DNA of 64,000 nucleotides, taken from positions 248,001 to 312,000 of the forward strand of contig NZ_CASCJC010000001.1 in the NCBI RefSeq assembly GCF_949152225.1, written 5' to 3'. The DNA is from Ligilactobacillus sp900765635. Its GTDB lineage: Bacteria; Bacillota; Bacilli; Lactobacillales; Lactobacillaceae. Both the position numbers and the translations under genes were made by a program. Below the pieces are notes generated by a model. The model had not been told where the DNA came from, ran no database searches, and saw only the letters and a list, made by a program, of their open reading frames with translations. Numbering within the stretch: the stretch's first letter is position 1; each line of letters begins with the position of its first letter. Positions 53,194 to 61,962 of the stretch are shown in pieces.

Positions 53194-54084
53194 ATGAAAA
53201 AACGAATAAGTGTAGTGATTGCTACGGTGTTTATGTTAGGTTTAGCTGGTTGCGCTCAAAGTCAAGAAAAACAAGCGGATAAAGCATATCAAGCGGCGTT
53301 AGTAAAGATTAAAGATGGGCAACAAACAACAGCTTTAGCGAAGTTAAAAGATGCTCCACAAAACGCCAAGATTAAAGGTTTAACGCAAAATGTAACAGAT
53401 TTAATTGCAGTAAAAAAAGCACTCGATAAACCTGATTTAACAACAGCTAAGAAAAAATTAGCTGATTTGCAAAAGATTCAAGGGCCAAGTGCGGTGAAAA
53501 AACAAGTTACTAAGTTAACTAAAGATTATCAAACTATTCAACTTGCTCAAACCTATTACAGTGAAGTCAAAGATTATTATGCAGCTCAAAAATATTTTGC
53601 TGCAGGAGGAAGTTTACAATCGTTACAAGCCTTGTCAAATAAGCTAGTTGCAGTTAAAAATTTACAAAAAAAGGCAAATTCTTATGAAGATTTGATTGCC
53701 AAAGCTCAAAAACAAAGCGAAAAACAAACAGCTAGCGAGCAAGCAAATGCGCGCAATTCAAAGATTGTCCAAGATGAATATGCTAAAAAGACAGGGCAAG
53801 ATATTAACGGAGCATCTAATGATCAAATTAATCAAGTTGTCCAAAGCCTAAGTAACGATCAAGTTATTTCTGCCTTTAAACAAGCAACGGCTATTCCAAG
53901 TGAAGATGGTGATCAATATTATGTGCAAAGTCTAGGACAAAACCAATATCAAATTGAGATTCGCCATACTAGTCAAGCCGATAATCAATTATCTAACCTT
54001 AAAGGTATGTATAAATTTAATATGCAAACTAAAAAAGCTCAAAAGTTAAATGAGATTACTGGACAATATATAGATATTAATTAA
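53194..54084 (+). CDS. Lipoprotein with coiled-coil region, unknown function
   Basis: A 296-residue secreted lipoprotein: basic start, hydrophobic stretch and lipobox L-A-G-C with Cys20. The body is rich in Lys, Gln and Ala and has helical, possibly TPR-like repeats (residues about 25-170), then a C-terminal domain from about 215 (NDQVISAFKQATAIPSEDG). Only the anchor is recognisable. AAAGGGGGAG precedes the ATG. It sits 36 bases after the YibE/F pair and is probably in the same operon. Confidence 0.75.
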   Translation: MKKRISVVIATVFMLGLAGCAQSQEKQADKAYQAALVKIKDGQQTTALAKLKDAPQNAKIKGLTQNVTDLIAVKKALDKPDLTTAKKKLADLQKIQGPSAVKKQVTKLTKDYQTIQLAQTYYSEVKDYYAAQKYFAAGGSLQSLQALSNKLVAVKNLQKKANSYEDLIAKAQKQSEKQTASEQANARNSKIVQDEYAKKTGQDINGASNDQINQVVQSLSNDQVISAFKQATAIPSEDGDQYYVQSLGQNQYQIEIRHTSQADNQLSNLKGMYKFNMQTKKAQKLNEITGQYIDIN

Positions 54085-54100
54085 AGGATTGTAGGAATTT

Positions 54101-54466
54101 ATGAATAGACTTAAAGCTAAATTTTGCCCCAAAATTGTTGGAGGCGTTTTGTTACTAGCCGTTTTAGTGATGTGTTATGGAATAATTTTTAAACAACAAA
54201 CACGTGTATCAGATTGGCTGTTTTTGTCCGGCCTGGCCTTGGTGTGCTTGGCTGTTATCGATATTTTATTGCATGCACACTTATTGGCAGGTTGGTTTCA
54301 AAAACAAAGAAAAGGTGAAAGTGATGAAGAGTTTGCTAAACGTAAAATTGATGTTCACCGGGTTGGTTCGTTAAAAAATAAACCAATTCACTTTGAAAAA
54401 TTAGCATTTAACAGTTTATTATTGGGATTGTGTTTGATTGTTTTAGCAGTTTTGATTACATTATAA
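54101..54466 (+). CDS. DUF3899-like small membrane protein
   Basis: A 121-residue protein with three hydrophobic segments (about 11-31, 38-60 and 99-119) and a charged cytoplasmic loop KQRKGESDEEFAKRK. The arrangement fits the DUF3899 family of Firmicutes. It starts 16 bases after the lipoprotein gene and ends the operon at a strong terminator. Confidence 0.7.
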   Translation: MNRLKAKFCPKIVGGVLLLAVLVMCYGIIFKQQTRVSDWLFLSGLALVCLAVIDILLHAHLLAGWFQKQRKGESDEEFAKRKIDVHRVGSLKNKPIHFEKLAFNSLLLGLCLIVLAVLITL

Positions 54467-54510
54467 AAAGCACAAGTCTGACATGTTTTTCATATCAGAC
54501 TTGTGCTTTT
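54465..54510. terminator. Bidirectional terminator
   Basis: Stem AAAAAGCACAAGTCTGA / TCAGACTTGTGCTTTT between convergent genes. Confidence 0.88.
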
Positions 54511-55756
54511 AAATTGAGCTAAACTCTTTTGGGAAAAAGAAACGTTCATCACCGACTTGTTTATCACGAATAGCATTTACAATGGCGCTTGCATTGGAAA
54601 GTTCAACAAAATCATCACAGTCTTTAAACAAAGTAATTGGTGTTTTCTTTTTAGCATCATCTACAGCATAAGGTGAATCATAGCTGTCGTTTAAAGCCGT
54701 ATAATATTTTTCATCAAGCTTAGCATCTTTAAGTGCTTGTTTAATTTCGTTAATCTTTTGAGCGTTTTTTGGTGTATTTTTGAGTGATTTAAATGGTTGG
54801 CGATTACAAAAGCGTTGTGCCAAATCACTTAAAATAGGATCTTCGTGTGTTTGCCAGATATTAAAACAAGTATTTAAGACATGATCGTCTAAGCTTAAAT
54901 ATGTTTGTAGCGGAATTTCATTTTTGGCAAAAAACGGTTTTAAAAAATGTGTCGTCAATTGATCATCTAATTTATTTTCCAAAAAGAGATCTTTAGCACG
55001 AGCTAAAAGATTACCAAGTAAAACTTCCATTGAACGCGAGACTGGATAAAAATAAATTTGCTGATACATTTGAAAACGGCTGACAATATAATCTTCAACA
55101 GCATGCATTCCCTCAAAATCAAAGGTGATTCCTCCTTTGTAAGGACGCATAACACGTAAAATTCTAGTCAAATCAAATGTTCCGTATTTAGCACCAGTAA
55201 AATATGAATCACGCAGTAAATAATCCATACGATCGGCATCCAATTGACTAGAAATCATTTGAACGACCTGCTGATTAGGATAAGTTTTTTGAATGACAGC
55301 GACTACTTTTTTTGGTAGTGAGGCGTCAGTGTTAGCTAAAATTTGATGAATTTGTGTTGTTTTATCTAAAATAATACGACATGTCATTTCTTCATGATCG
55401 GTGTTAAAAATTTTTTCAAAGGTATGTGAATAAGGTCCATGCCCAATATCATGGAGTAACGCAGCGCATAAGGCAACTAGTCGTTCATTATCATTCCAAA
55501 GACCATCTTGGGTAGTTTGGCTAGGATAGTTACGTGCAAACAAGTCACAAATTTGACGGGTTATCTCATAAACACCAACCGAGTGTGAGAAACGTGAATG
55601 TTCAGCCCCATGAAAACTATAGCTGGTTGTGCCTAATTGTTTAATGCGACGCAAACGTTGGAATTCACGGCAATTAAGTAAGTCTAAGATGACAGGATGT
55701 TGAATATAGATATAATTATGGATAGGATCACGTAAAACTTTTTCACGCACAAGCAT
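54509..55756 (-). CDS. HD-domain phosphohydrolase (YwfO / dNTPase-like)
   Basis: A 415-residue metal-dependent phosphohydrolase. The N-terminus has RDPIHNYI, FQRLRRIKQLGTT and HSRFSHSVG with the first metal His; the H-D pair is ALLHDIGHGPYSHTFE near residue 110; YLLRDSYFTGAKYG near 190 is also conserved. This architecture is shared with YwfO and SAMHD1-type dNTP triphosphohydrolases. The ATG at 55756 follows AAAGGAGG by seven bases. It is divergent from the DUF1934-rpoE genes across a palindromic promoter. Confidence 0.87.
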   Translation of the reverse strand: MLVREKVLRDPIHNYIYIQHPVILDLLNCREFQRLRRIKQLGTTSYSFHGAEHSRFSHSVGVYEITRQICDLFARNYPSQTTQDGLWNDNERLVALCAALLHDIGHGPYSHTFEKIFNTDHEEMTCRIILDKTTQIHQILANTDASLPKKVVAVIQKTYPNQQVVQMISSQLDADRMDYLLRDSYFTGAKYGTFDLTRILRVMRPYKGGITFDFEGMHAVEDYIVSRFQMYQQIYFYPVSRSMEVLLGNLLARAKDLFLENKLDDQLTTHFLKPFFAKNEIPLQTYLSLDDHVLNTCFNIWQTHEDPILSDLAQRFCNRQPFKSLKNTPKNAQKINEIKQALKDAKLDEKYYTALNDSYDSPYAVDDAKKKTPITLFKDCDDFVELSNASAIVNAIRDKQVGDERFFFPKEFSSI

Positions 55757-55770
55757 TTGCACGCCTCCTT

Positions 55771-55794
55771 TGTTATAATACATGTATTATAACA
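55771..55794. promoter_or_regulatory. 24-bp perfect palindrome with overlapping divergent -10 elements
   Basis: Half-site TGTTATAATACA followed by its exact reverse complement. Each strand contains a TATAAT (55774-55779 on plus, 55786-55791 on minus), so it can be a divergent promoter and/or an operator for a dimeric repressor, between the HD gene and the DUF1934-rpoE unit. Confidence 0.6.
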
Positions 55795-55860
55795 TGTAGG
55801 ACAAAAGGTACGAAAAAAGCTTGTGATTTTTAGATAGAAGATAAAAAGAGGTTAGATGAG

Positions 55861-56292
55861 ATGGTAAAAAATGAAGTTCCTGTACATGTAAATGTCAGTA
55901 CGCAAATTAAACAAGGAAATGAGTTAGAAGAATTTACAATAGAAACGACTGGTAATTTTACTGTTATTGGAGATGTTGGATATTTACGTTACTATGAAAA
56001 ATATACCGATCAAGCCGATGCTTTGGTAACCATGAAATTCAAGTCTGAACAGTTACAATTAATTAGACGGCAAGAAGATTTATTGTTGCGATTGATATTT
56101 GATAAGCAAACTAGACAAAGAGCTAATTATCGAATTGGAGCGAATAATTTGAGCTTAGAGACATTAACGCAAGATTTACAAATCAATTTAATTGCGCCCC
56201 AAAATAGTGGGGCGGTTTTGGTTGATTACCAACTTCATAGCGGTCATGAACTGTTGGGAGAATACAAAATAAGATTGCAATTTAACGCATAG
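55861..56292 (+). CDS. DUF1934 (YwiB-like) beta-barrel protein
   Basis: A 143-residue protein of the DUF1934/YwiB calycin-like family, rich in beta strands, with YLRYYEKYTDQADALVTMKF near residue 41 and a C-terminal GEYKIRLQF. It has no signal peptide and no known activity. In related bacteria it sits near rpoE, argS or the HD phosphohydrolase gene, as here. AGAGG precedes the ATG. Confidence 0.8.
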   Translation: MVKNEVPVHVNVSTQIKQGNELEEFTIETTGNFTVIGDVGYLRYYEKYTDQADALVTMKFKSEQLQLIRRQEDLLLRLIFDKQTRQRANYRIGANNLSLETLTQDLQINLIAPQNSGAVLVDYQLHSGHELLGEYKIRLQFNA

Positions 56293-56335
56293 TATTGTAA
56301 GATGAGGAGTAGACTGTTGAAAGGACGTGTATGGT

Positions 56336-56923
56336 TTGGAGCTAGAAAGATTCAAAAATGTCAATAAAGAAGAATTGTCGATGATTGAAGTTGCACGTGC
56401 GATTTTGAAAGATAGAAGCGATGTGATGGCTTTTGCTGATTTAACAAATGCTATCCAACAATATCTTGGAAAAAGTGATGAAGAAATTCGCGAACGTTTA
56501 CCTCAATTTTATACGGATTTAAACATCGATGGTAGCTTTATTTCCTTGGGCGATAATATGTGGGGCCTACGCTCATGGTACCCATATGAATCAATCGATG
56601 AAGCACTTGTTCATTCTGAAGACGACGATGAAGAAGATCGTCCAACACGTAAGAGCAGAAAGAAAGTCAACGCCTTTTTGGATGACGTTACCGATGATGA
56701 CGTGATCGATTATGACGATGATGATCCAGAAGATAGTGATGATATCGAAAATGATTATGATGTCGATGACGATGATGATGAAGAAGATCAAGAGTTAAAA
56801 GAATATAGTAAAGATTTAAGTGATATCGGAGAATCAGACGATGATGATGAAGATGATTTACCTGATGGAATCGAAGGGCAATTGTCGGAATTAAGTGATG
56901 ATTCTTTAGATGAAGAAATCTAA
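56336..56923 (+). CDS. rpoE: DNA-directed RNA polymerase delta subunit
   Basis: Accessory RNA polymerase subunit of Gram-positives that speeds recycling and affects promoter choice; 195 residues. The folded N-terminal HARE-HTH domain (residues 1-90) has LSMIEVARAILKDR and FYTDLNIDGSFISLGDNMWGLR. The rest is an acidic, disordered tail of Asp and Glu. The TTG at 56336 (MELERFKNVN) fits family starts and is ten bases from AAAGGA; GTG 56327 is only one base from it. No promoter is seen directly upstream, so it is read with DUF1934. Confidence 0.9.
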   Translation: MELERFKNVNKEELSMIEVARAILKDRSDVMAFADLTNAIQQYLGKSDEEIRERLPQFYTDLNIDGSFISLGDNMWGLRSWYPYESIDEALVHSEDDDEEDRPTRKSRKKVNAFLDDVTDDDVIDYDDDDPEDSDDIENDYDVDDDDDEEDQELKEYSKDLSDIGESDDDDEDDLPDGIEGQLSELSDDSLDEEI

Positions 56924-56932
56924 AGTTCGTTC

Positions 56933-57055
56933 TTGACGCTCATTTAATTATTATGTAAAATGCTTTATGGGCGCTTCACATATTGTGGAGACAAAAAGCA
57001 CGGTAATCAGAGCTCCCTATTCATAGAGTTTGGATAGGGAGCTTGTTATTTTATT
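56933..57055 (+). promoter_or_regulatory. pyrG promoter and CTP-responsive attenuator
   Basis: TTGACG (56933-56938), 17-base spacer, TAAAAT (56956-56961). The transcript should begin at GGGC (56969), seven bases on. A terminator follows: AGCTCCCTATTC (57011) / GATAGGGAGCT (57033-57043) with T-rich tail. This matches the Bacillus pyrG mechanism, where low CTP causes repeated G addition at the 5' GGGC and the poly-G end pairs with the CUCCC strand, blocking termination. Confidence 0.75.
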
Positions 57056-57099
57056 ATCCCCAAGCTAAAACAATATTTAATCAAAGGAGAGCATTTATA

Positions 57100-58698
57100 A
57101 TGACCAAGTATATTTTTGTTACTGGCGGTGTTGTATCCTCTTTAGGGAAAGGTATCGTAGCTGCATCTTTAGGTCGCTTATTAAAAAATCGAGGTTTAAA
57201 GATTACTATTCAAAAATTCGATCCATATATCAACGTCGATCCTGGTACAATGAGTCCATATCAACACGGAGAAGTTTTTGTAACTGATGATGGTACAGAA
57301 ACAGATCTTGACCTCGGTCACTATGAACGCTTTATTGATATCAACTTAAATAAATATTCTAATGTAACGACAGGTAAAATTTATTCAGAAGTGTTACAAA
57401 AGGAACGTCGTGGTGATTATTTAGGTGCAACAGTTCAAGTTATTCCGCACATTACAAACATGATTAAAGAAAAAATCATGCGTGCTGGTGCAATTACGGA
57501 TGCCGATGTGGTTATTACAGAAGTTGGTGGAACTGTTGGTGATATTGAATCTCTACCATTTTTGGAAGCTTTGCGTCAAATGAAATCCGAAGTTGGTGCA
57601 GACAACGTTGTTTATATCCATACAACTTTAGTACCTTACTTGAATGCAGCTGGTGAAATGAAGACTAAACCAACACAACACAGTGTTAAAGAATTACGTG
57701 GTTTAGGAATTCAACCAAATATCTTGGTTTTAAGAACGGAAAAACCAATTTCACAAGATATGCGTAATAAGATTGCTAATTTTTGTGATGTTGAACCAGA
57801 AGATGTTATTGAATCAATGGATGTTGACACATTGTATCAAATTCCGTTAAATCTTCAAGCGCAACATATGGACGATATCGTATGTGCTAAGTTGCATTTA
57901 GATACACCACAAGCGGATATGGAAGAATGGCGTCAATTAAAAGACCGCGTACAAAGCTTAACAGGTCAAGTTAAGATTGGTTTGGTTGGTAAATATACTC
58001 AATTACCAGATGCTTATATTTCTGTTAACGAAGCTTTGAAGCATGCAGGTTATCAAATTAATGCTAAAGTAGAAATTGATTACATTAACTCCGAAGAAAT
58101 TACCGCAGAAAATGCGGCTGCTAAATTGGCAAAATATGATGGTATCATCGTTCCTGGTGGTTTTGGTGATCGTGGATTGGAAGGGATGATTCAATCTATT
58201 CGTTATGCACGTGAAAACAATAAGCCATTCTTAGGGATTTGTTTAGGGATGCAAATGGCATGTATCGAATTTGCACGCGATGTTGCTGGCTTAGCAGATT
58301 GTAACTCTGCAGAAGTAGATCCTAAGTGTGAAAATAATATTATTGACTTGATGGCTGATCAAGCTGATGTTGAAAATATGGGTGGTACACAACGTCTTGG
58401 TTTATATCCATGTAAATTAAAACCAGGTACTAAGACTGCAGCCGCTTATGATAATCAAAGTGTTATCCAACAACGTCATCGTCATCGTTATGAATTCAAC
58501 AACAAATATCGTGATATTTTGACTGAAAAAGGTTTAACTTTTGCAGGGACTTCACCAGACAATCGTTTAGTAGAAGTTGTTGAAATTACGGATCATAAGT
58601 TCTTTGTGGCAGCACAATATCATCCAGAGTTCTTATCTCGTCCGCAACGCCCAGAAGGTTTATTTGCAGCTTTTGTTAAGGCTAGTGCCGAAAAATAA
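57100..58698 (+). CDS. pyrG: CTP synthase
   Basis: Converts UTP, ATP and glutamine to CTP; 532 residues. The synthetase domain starts FVTGGVVSSLGKGI (P-loop), then QKFDPYINVDPGTMSP. The C-terminal class I amidotransferase has nucleophile Cys in GICLGMQMA near residue 383 and AAQYHPEF with the catalytic His. The ATG at 57100 follows AAAGGAG; the frame is open upstream to 57043, but that part overlaps the attenuator hairpin. Confidence 0.95.
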   Translation: MTKYIFVTGGVVSSLGKGIVAASLGRLLKNRGLKITIQKFDPYINVDPGTMSPYQHGEVFVTDDGTETDLDLGHYERFIDINLNKYSNVTTGKIYSEVLQKERRGDYLGATVQVIPHITNMIKEKIMRAGAITDADVVITEVGGTVGDIESLPFLEALRQMKSEVGADNVVYIHTTLVPYLNAAGEMKTKPTQHSVKELRGLGIQPNILVLRTEKPISQDMRNKIANFCDVEPEDVIESMDVDTLYQIPLNLQAQHMDDIVCAKLHLDTPQADMEEWRQLKDRVQSLTGQVKIGLVGKYTQLPDAYISVNEALKHAGYQINAKVEIDYINSEEITAENAAAKLAKYDGIIVPGGFGDRGLEGMIQSIRYARENNKPFLGICLGMQMACIEFARDVAGLADCNSAEVDPKCENNIIDLMADQADVENMGGTQRLGLYPCKLKPGTKTAAAYDNQSVIQQRHRHRYEFNNKYRDILTEKGLTFAGTSPDNRLVEVVEITDHKFFVAAQYHPEFLSRPQRPEGLFAAFVKASAEK

Positions 58699-58711
58699 TT
58701 TAAGAAAAAAT

Positions 58712-58753
58712 AAAAAGCAGTTAGTTATTTTTAGCCAACTGCTTTTTATTTTT
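58712..58753 (+). terminator. Terminator of pyrG
   Basis: Stem AAAAAGCAGTTAG / AACTGCTTTTT with T-run. The next 200 bases before murA hold nothing else I can assign. Confidence 0.8.
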
Positions 58754-58953
58754 GATAAAATGTTCGTAAAAAGCAGAAATGTCAGTAATTATGGATTGAA
58801 ACCCAAGCGAGTATCTTGTAAGATGAAATAAGGTATCTTTTCTTGAGATATTTTTGAAATAAATTAATGTTGATGCACACTGAAGCTAAAAGTGATTAAG
58901 TGTGTATATTTGAATTGTGCTTATAAATAGAAATTGAGTAGTGAGGCTGAAAA

Positions 58954-60231
58954 ATGAAGAAGATGATTGTCCAAGGTGGTCAAAAGTTGCGTGGCGAGGT
59001 GACTATTGGTGGAGCTAAAAATAGTACAGTTGCTTTGATACCAGCAGCTATTTTGGCGGATACACCAGTGAAATTTGATGCGGTACCAGATATTTTAGAT
59101 GTGCATAACTTGATGTTAATTTTAAAATCGATGAATGTAACCTCGCATTTTAATCATGGCGTGTTACAGATAGATCCGACTCAAATAAAGCAAAATCCCC
59201 TTCCTAGTGAGGCAATCAGAAGTTTACGAGCTTCATATTACTTTATGGGAGCGTTGTTAGGGAAATTTGGCAATGCTACAGTGGCTTTTCCAGGTGGAGA
59301 TAATATTGGTCCTAGACCCATCGATCAACACATTAAAGGCTTTCAAGCGTTAGGAGCAAAAGTTATCGAAAAAGGGAATGTTGTTAGTATTACGACAGGA
59401 AAAGATGGACTTAAAGGAGCTCGAATCTTTTTTGATTTGGTTTCTGTTGGAGCAACGATTAATGTTATGTTAGCCGCAGTTAAAGCTAAAGGTACAACCG
59501 TCATGGAAAATGTTGCGCGTGAACCTGAAATTGTTGATTTAGCAACTTTTTTAAATAATATGGGGGCAAAGATTCGGGGAGCAGGAACTAATGAAATTAG
59601 AATCCAAGGTGTGGAAAGTCTAAAAGCTAACAATATACACACTATTATTCCTGATCGGATTGAAGCTGGGACGTATCTATCATTTGCCGCAGCTAATGGA
59701 GAAGGTGTATTGGTAAAAAATGTAATTACTGAACATTTGGATCCTTTCTTAGCTAAACTAATTGAAATGGGTGTCAGATTGGAGATAGATGAAGATAGCA
59801 TTTATGTTCCAGGAGGAGATTTATTAGCGCCAGTTAGTATTAAAACTGCACCCTTTCCAGGATTTGCAACCGATTTACAACAGCCGTTGACTCCACTGTT
59901 ATTAAAAGCTAAAGGAAGCTCGACTATTATTGATACTTTATATCCTGAAAGAATTAAGCATATTTCTGAAATGCAAAAGATGGGTGCAAAGATTGCTAGT
60001 AAAGATGGTTTGATTACAATTCAGCATTCCGCTAATTTAACAGGAGCAGTTGTGGAAGCTGGTGAAATTCGTGCGGGCGTTTCCTTGTTAGGCTTGGCCT
60101 TGATGGCTCAGGGTAAAACGATAATTACTCAAGCAGACAATATTTTGCGCGGTTACGATCGTATTGTCGATAAGTTTAGAGGTTTATCGGTTAATTTAGA
60201 AATAATGACAGTTGCCGATGATTTGAATTAA
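58954..60231 (+). CDS. murA: UDP-N-acetylglucosamine 1-carboxyvinyltransferase with Asp at the fosfomycin position
   Basis: First committed enzyme of peptidoglycan synthesis; 425 residues in two EPSP-synthase-like halves. Lys22-Asn23 of GGAKN bind substrate, and RASYYFMGALL near residue 92 is conserved. The loop that reads GGCAIG in sensitive enzymes is PGGDNIGPRPID here, so Asp116 stands where E. coli has Cys115. Asp at this place keeps activity but prevents covalent fosfomycin binding in other species. The position next to pyrG and rho is that of the second Firmicutes copy (murA2/murZ). Confidence 0.93.
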   Translation: MKKMIVQGGQKLRGEVTIGGAKNSTVALIPAAILADTPVKFDAVPDILDVHNLMLILKSMNVTSHFNHGVLQIDPTQIKQNPLPSEAIRSLRASYYFMGALLGKFGNATVAFPGGDNIGPRPIDQHIKGFQALGAKVIEKGNVVSITTGKDGLKGARIFFDLVSVGATINVMLAAVKAKGTTVMENVAREPEIVDLATFLNNMGAKIRGAGTNEIRIQGVESLKANNIHTIIPDRIEAGTYLSFAAANGEGVLVKNVITEHLDPFLAKLIEMGVRLEIDEDSIYVPGGDLLAPVSIKTAPFPGFATDLQQPLTPLLLKAKGSSTIIDTLYPERIKHISEMQKMGAKIASKDGLITIQHSANLTGAVVEAGEIRAGVSLLGLALMAQGKTIITQADNILRGYDRIVDKFRGLSVNLEIMTVADDLN

Positions 60232-60247
60232 AAGAGGTGTGTTTGGT

Positions 60248-61531
60248 GTGGCTAGTTTGACGTTAAATGAATTAGAACAAAAGACGCTCAAAGAATTATA
60301 CTGCTATGCGCGTGAGTATAAAATTTCTTATTACAGCCATATGAACAAAAAAGAACTAGTCTTGGCTGTTTTGCGTGCTCAAGCTGAGCAAGAGGGATTT
60401 TATTACATGAAAGGTGTTTTGGATATCGTTTCTCGAGAGGAAGGGTATGGTTTTTTACGTCCAATTAATTATTCTGCCTCTAAAGAAGATATCTATATTT
60501 CATCTTCTCAAATTAGACGCTTTGATTTGCGCGTGGGAGATTTGGTAGCAGGAAAAGTGCGTTTGCCTAAACCAGGCGAACGTTACTATGGCTTGATGCA
60601 TGTTGATTCTGTTAATGGTAAGCCACCAGAAGAAGCTAAAAAAAGATCTCATTTTCCAGCTTTAACACCAATTTATCCTAATCATCAATTGAAGTTAGAA
60701 ACTAGTTCGCAAAATTTAGCTAGTCGAGTTGTTGATTTGTTTGCTCCGTTAGGTTTAGGGCAAAGAGGGATGATTGTTGCTCCGCCTAAAGCAGGAAAAA
60801 CAACGTTATTAAAGCAAATTGCTTGGGGGATTAGTGCTAATTATCCAGAAGCAAAGCTAATTGTTTTATTGATTGATGAGCGACCTGAAGAAGTAACGGA
60901 TTTAGAGCGTTGTATCGATGGTGAAGTAATCTATTCTACTTTTGATAAATCGGCAGAAAATCATATTCGGATTGCTGAATTAGTTTTGCAACGTGCGATG
61001 CGTTTGGTTGAAGATAAACAAGATGTGGTTATTTTATTAGATTCACTAACGCGTTTAGCACGTGCTTATAATTTAGTGGTTCCCCCAAGTGGACGAACTC
61101 TTTCTGGTGGGATAGATCCGGCTGCATTGTATCCACCTAAAAAATTTTTTGGAGCTGCACGCAATATTGAAGAGGGTGGCAGTTTGACGATTTTAGCGAC
61201 AGCCTTAATCGAAACTGGTAGCCGTATGGATGACGTGATTTATGAAGAGTTTAAAGGTACGGGAAATCAAGAATTGCATTTGTTGCGGCAATTAGCAGAA
61301 AAACGTATTTTTCCAGCAATCGATTTACAAAAGTCAAGCACGCGTAAAGAAGAATTACTGTTTGATGCAAAAGTACGTGAAGTGGTGTATTATGTACGAC
61401 AAAATTTTGATGATGATCCTGAAAAAGCTACGCAAAAGATTTTTGCAATGTTGCAAAAGACTAAGGATAATGAACAATTTTGTCAATGTGTAACGCTTTT
61501 ACAAAATTCTACGCAAAACAAAAAAAGATGA
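60248..61531 (+). CDS. rho: Transcription termination factor Rho
   Basis: Hexameric RNA-dependent ATPase of 427 residues. N-terminal Rho_N helices, then the RNA-binding cold-shock-like domain (GVLDIVSREEGYGFLRP near residue 55), Walker A APPKAGKTT near 177, Walker B VILLDSLTRLARAY and the Q-loop/R-loop region SGGIDPAALYPPKKFFGAARN. GTG 60248 is chosen, with AGAGG ten bases upstream; GTG 60239 lies too close. It starts 17 bases after murA, so they are cotranscribed. Confidence 0.93.
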   Translation: MASLTLNELEQKTLKELYCYAREYKISYYSHMNKKELVLAVLRAQAEQEGFYYMKGVLDIVSREEGYGFLRPINYSASKEDIYISSSQIRRFDLRVGDLVAGKVRLPKPGERYYGLMHVDSVNGKPPEEAKKRSHFPALTPIYPNHQLKLETSSQNLASRVVDLFAPLGLGQRGMIVAPPKAGKTTLLKQIAWGISANYPEAKLIVLLIDERPEEVTDLERCIDGEVIYSTFDKSAENHIRIAELVLQRAMRLVEDKQDVVILLDSLTRLARAYNLVVPPSGRTLSGGIDPAALYPPKKFFGAARNIEEGGSLTILATALIETGSRMDDVIYEEFKGTGNQELHLLRQLAEKRIFPAIDLQKSSTRKEELLFDAKVREVVYYVRQNFDDDPEKATQKIFAMLQKTKDNEQFCQCVTLLQNSTQNKKR

Positions 61532-61631
61532 TTGCGCTAAAAATTCATTCATGTTATGATGGTGAGTGTTGTAAGACACACAGAATAACTCTGAAGCAGC
61601 AAATGGTTCAGGGCAAAGGAGCGAAATACTA
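61532..61631 (+). promoter_or_regulatory. rpmE2 promoter and structured leader
   Basis: TTGCGC (61532-61537), 17-base spacer, TATGAT (61555-61560). The short leader can form GTGT-x6-ACAC (about 61567) and CTCTGAA / TTCAGGG (about 61589-61615). It may be an L31 autoregulatory leader; this is inference. Confidence 0.5.
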
Positions 61632-61877
61632 ATGAAACAAGGAATTCATCCAGAATACCATGAAGTAGTTTTCATGGACTCAGCAACTGGTTACAAGTTT
61701 TTATCTGGTTCAACAAAGACTTCTAAAGAAACTGTTGAATTTGAAGGTAAAGAATACCCATTAATCCGTGTAGAAATTTCCAGTGATTCTCATCCATTCT
61801 ACACAGGTCGTCAAAAATTCACACAAGCCGATGGTCGTGTGGATCGCTTCAACAAGAAGTACGGTTTTACAAACTAA
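61632..61877 (+). CDS. rpmE2: Ribosomal protein L31, type B
   Basis: Large-subunit protein of 81 residues. Starts MKQGIHPEYHEVVFMD and ends with SSDSHPFYTGRQKF and GRVDRFNKKYG. It lacks the CxxC zinc pair, so it is the C-minus type B form, which replaces the zinc-containing L31 under zinc shortage in some species; in most lactobacilli it is the main copy. Ribosome site AAAGGAG. Confidence 0.95.
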   Translation: MKQGIHPEYHEVVFMDSATGYKFLSGSTKTSKETVEFEGKEYPLIRVEISSDSHPFYTGRQKFTQADGRVDRFNKKYGFTN

Positions 61878-61900
61878 TTTTGACAACAGCATATTGCTTG

Positions 61901-61948
61901 AAAAAGTCTGCTTGCTGACTCATAATCGAGTCAAGGGCAGATTTTTTT
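61901..61948 (+). terminator. Terminator of rpmE2
   Basis: Outer stem AAAGTCTGC / GGCAGATTT and inner TGACTC / GAGTCA, followed by seven T. Confidence 0.8.
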
Positions 61949-61962
61949 GTGGAGGTATATTG

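Noticed and set aside
58699..58953. Possible riboswitch between pyrG and murA
   Set aside because: Beyond the pyrG terminator I see no terminator/antiterminator pair or conserved aptamer motif.
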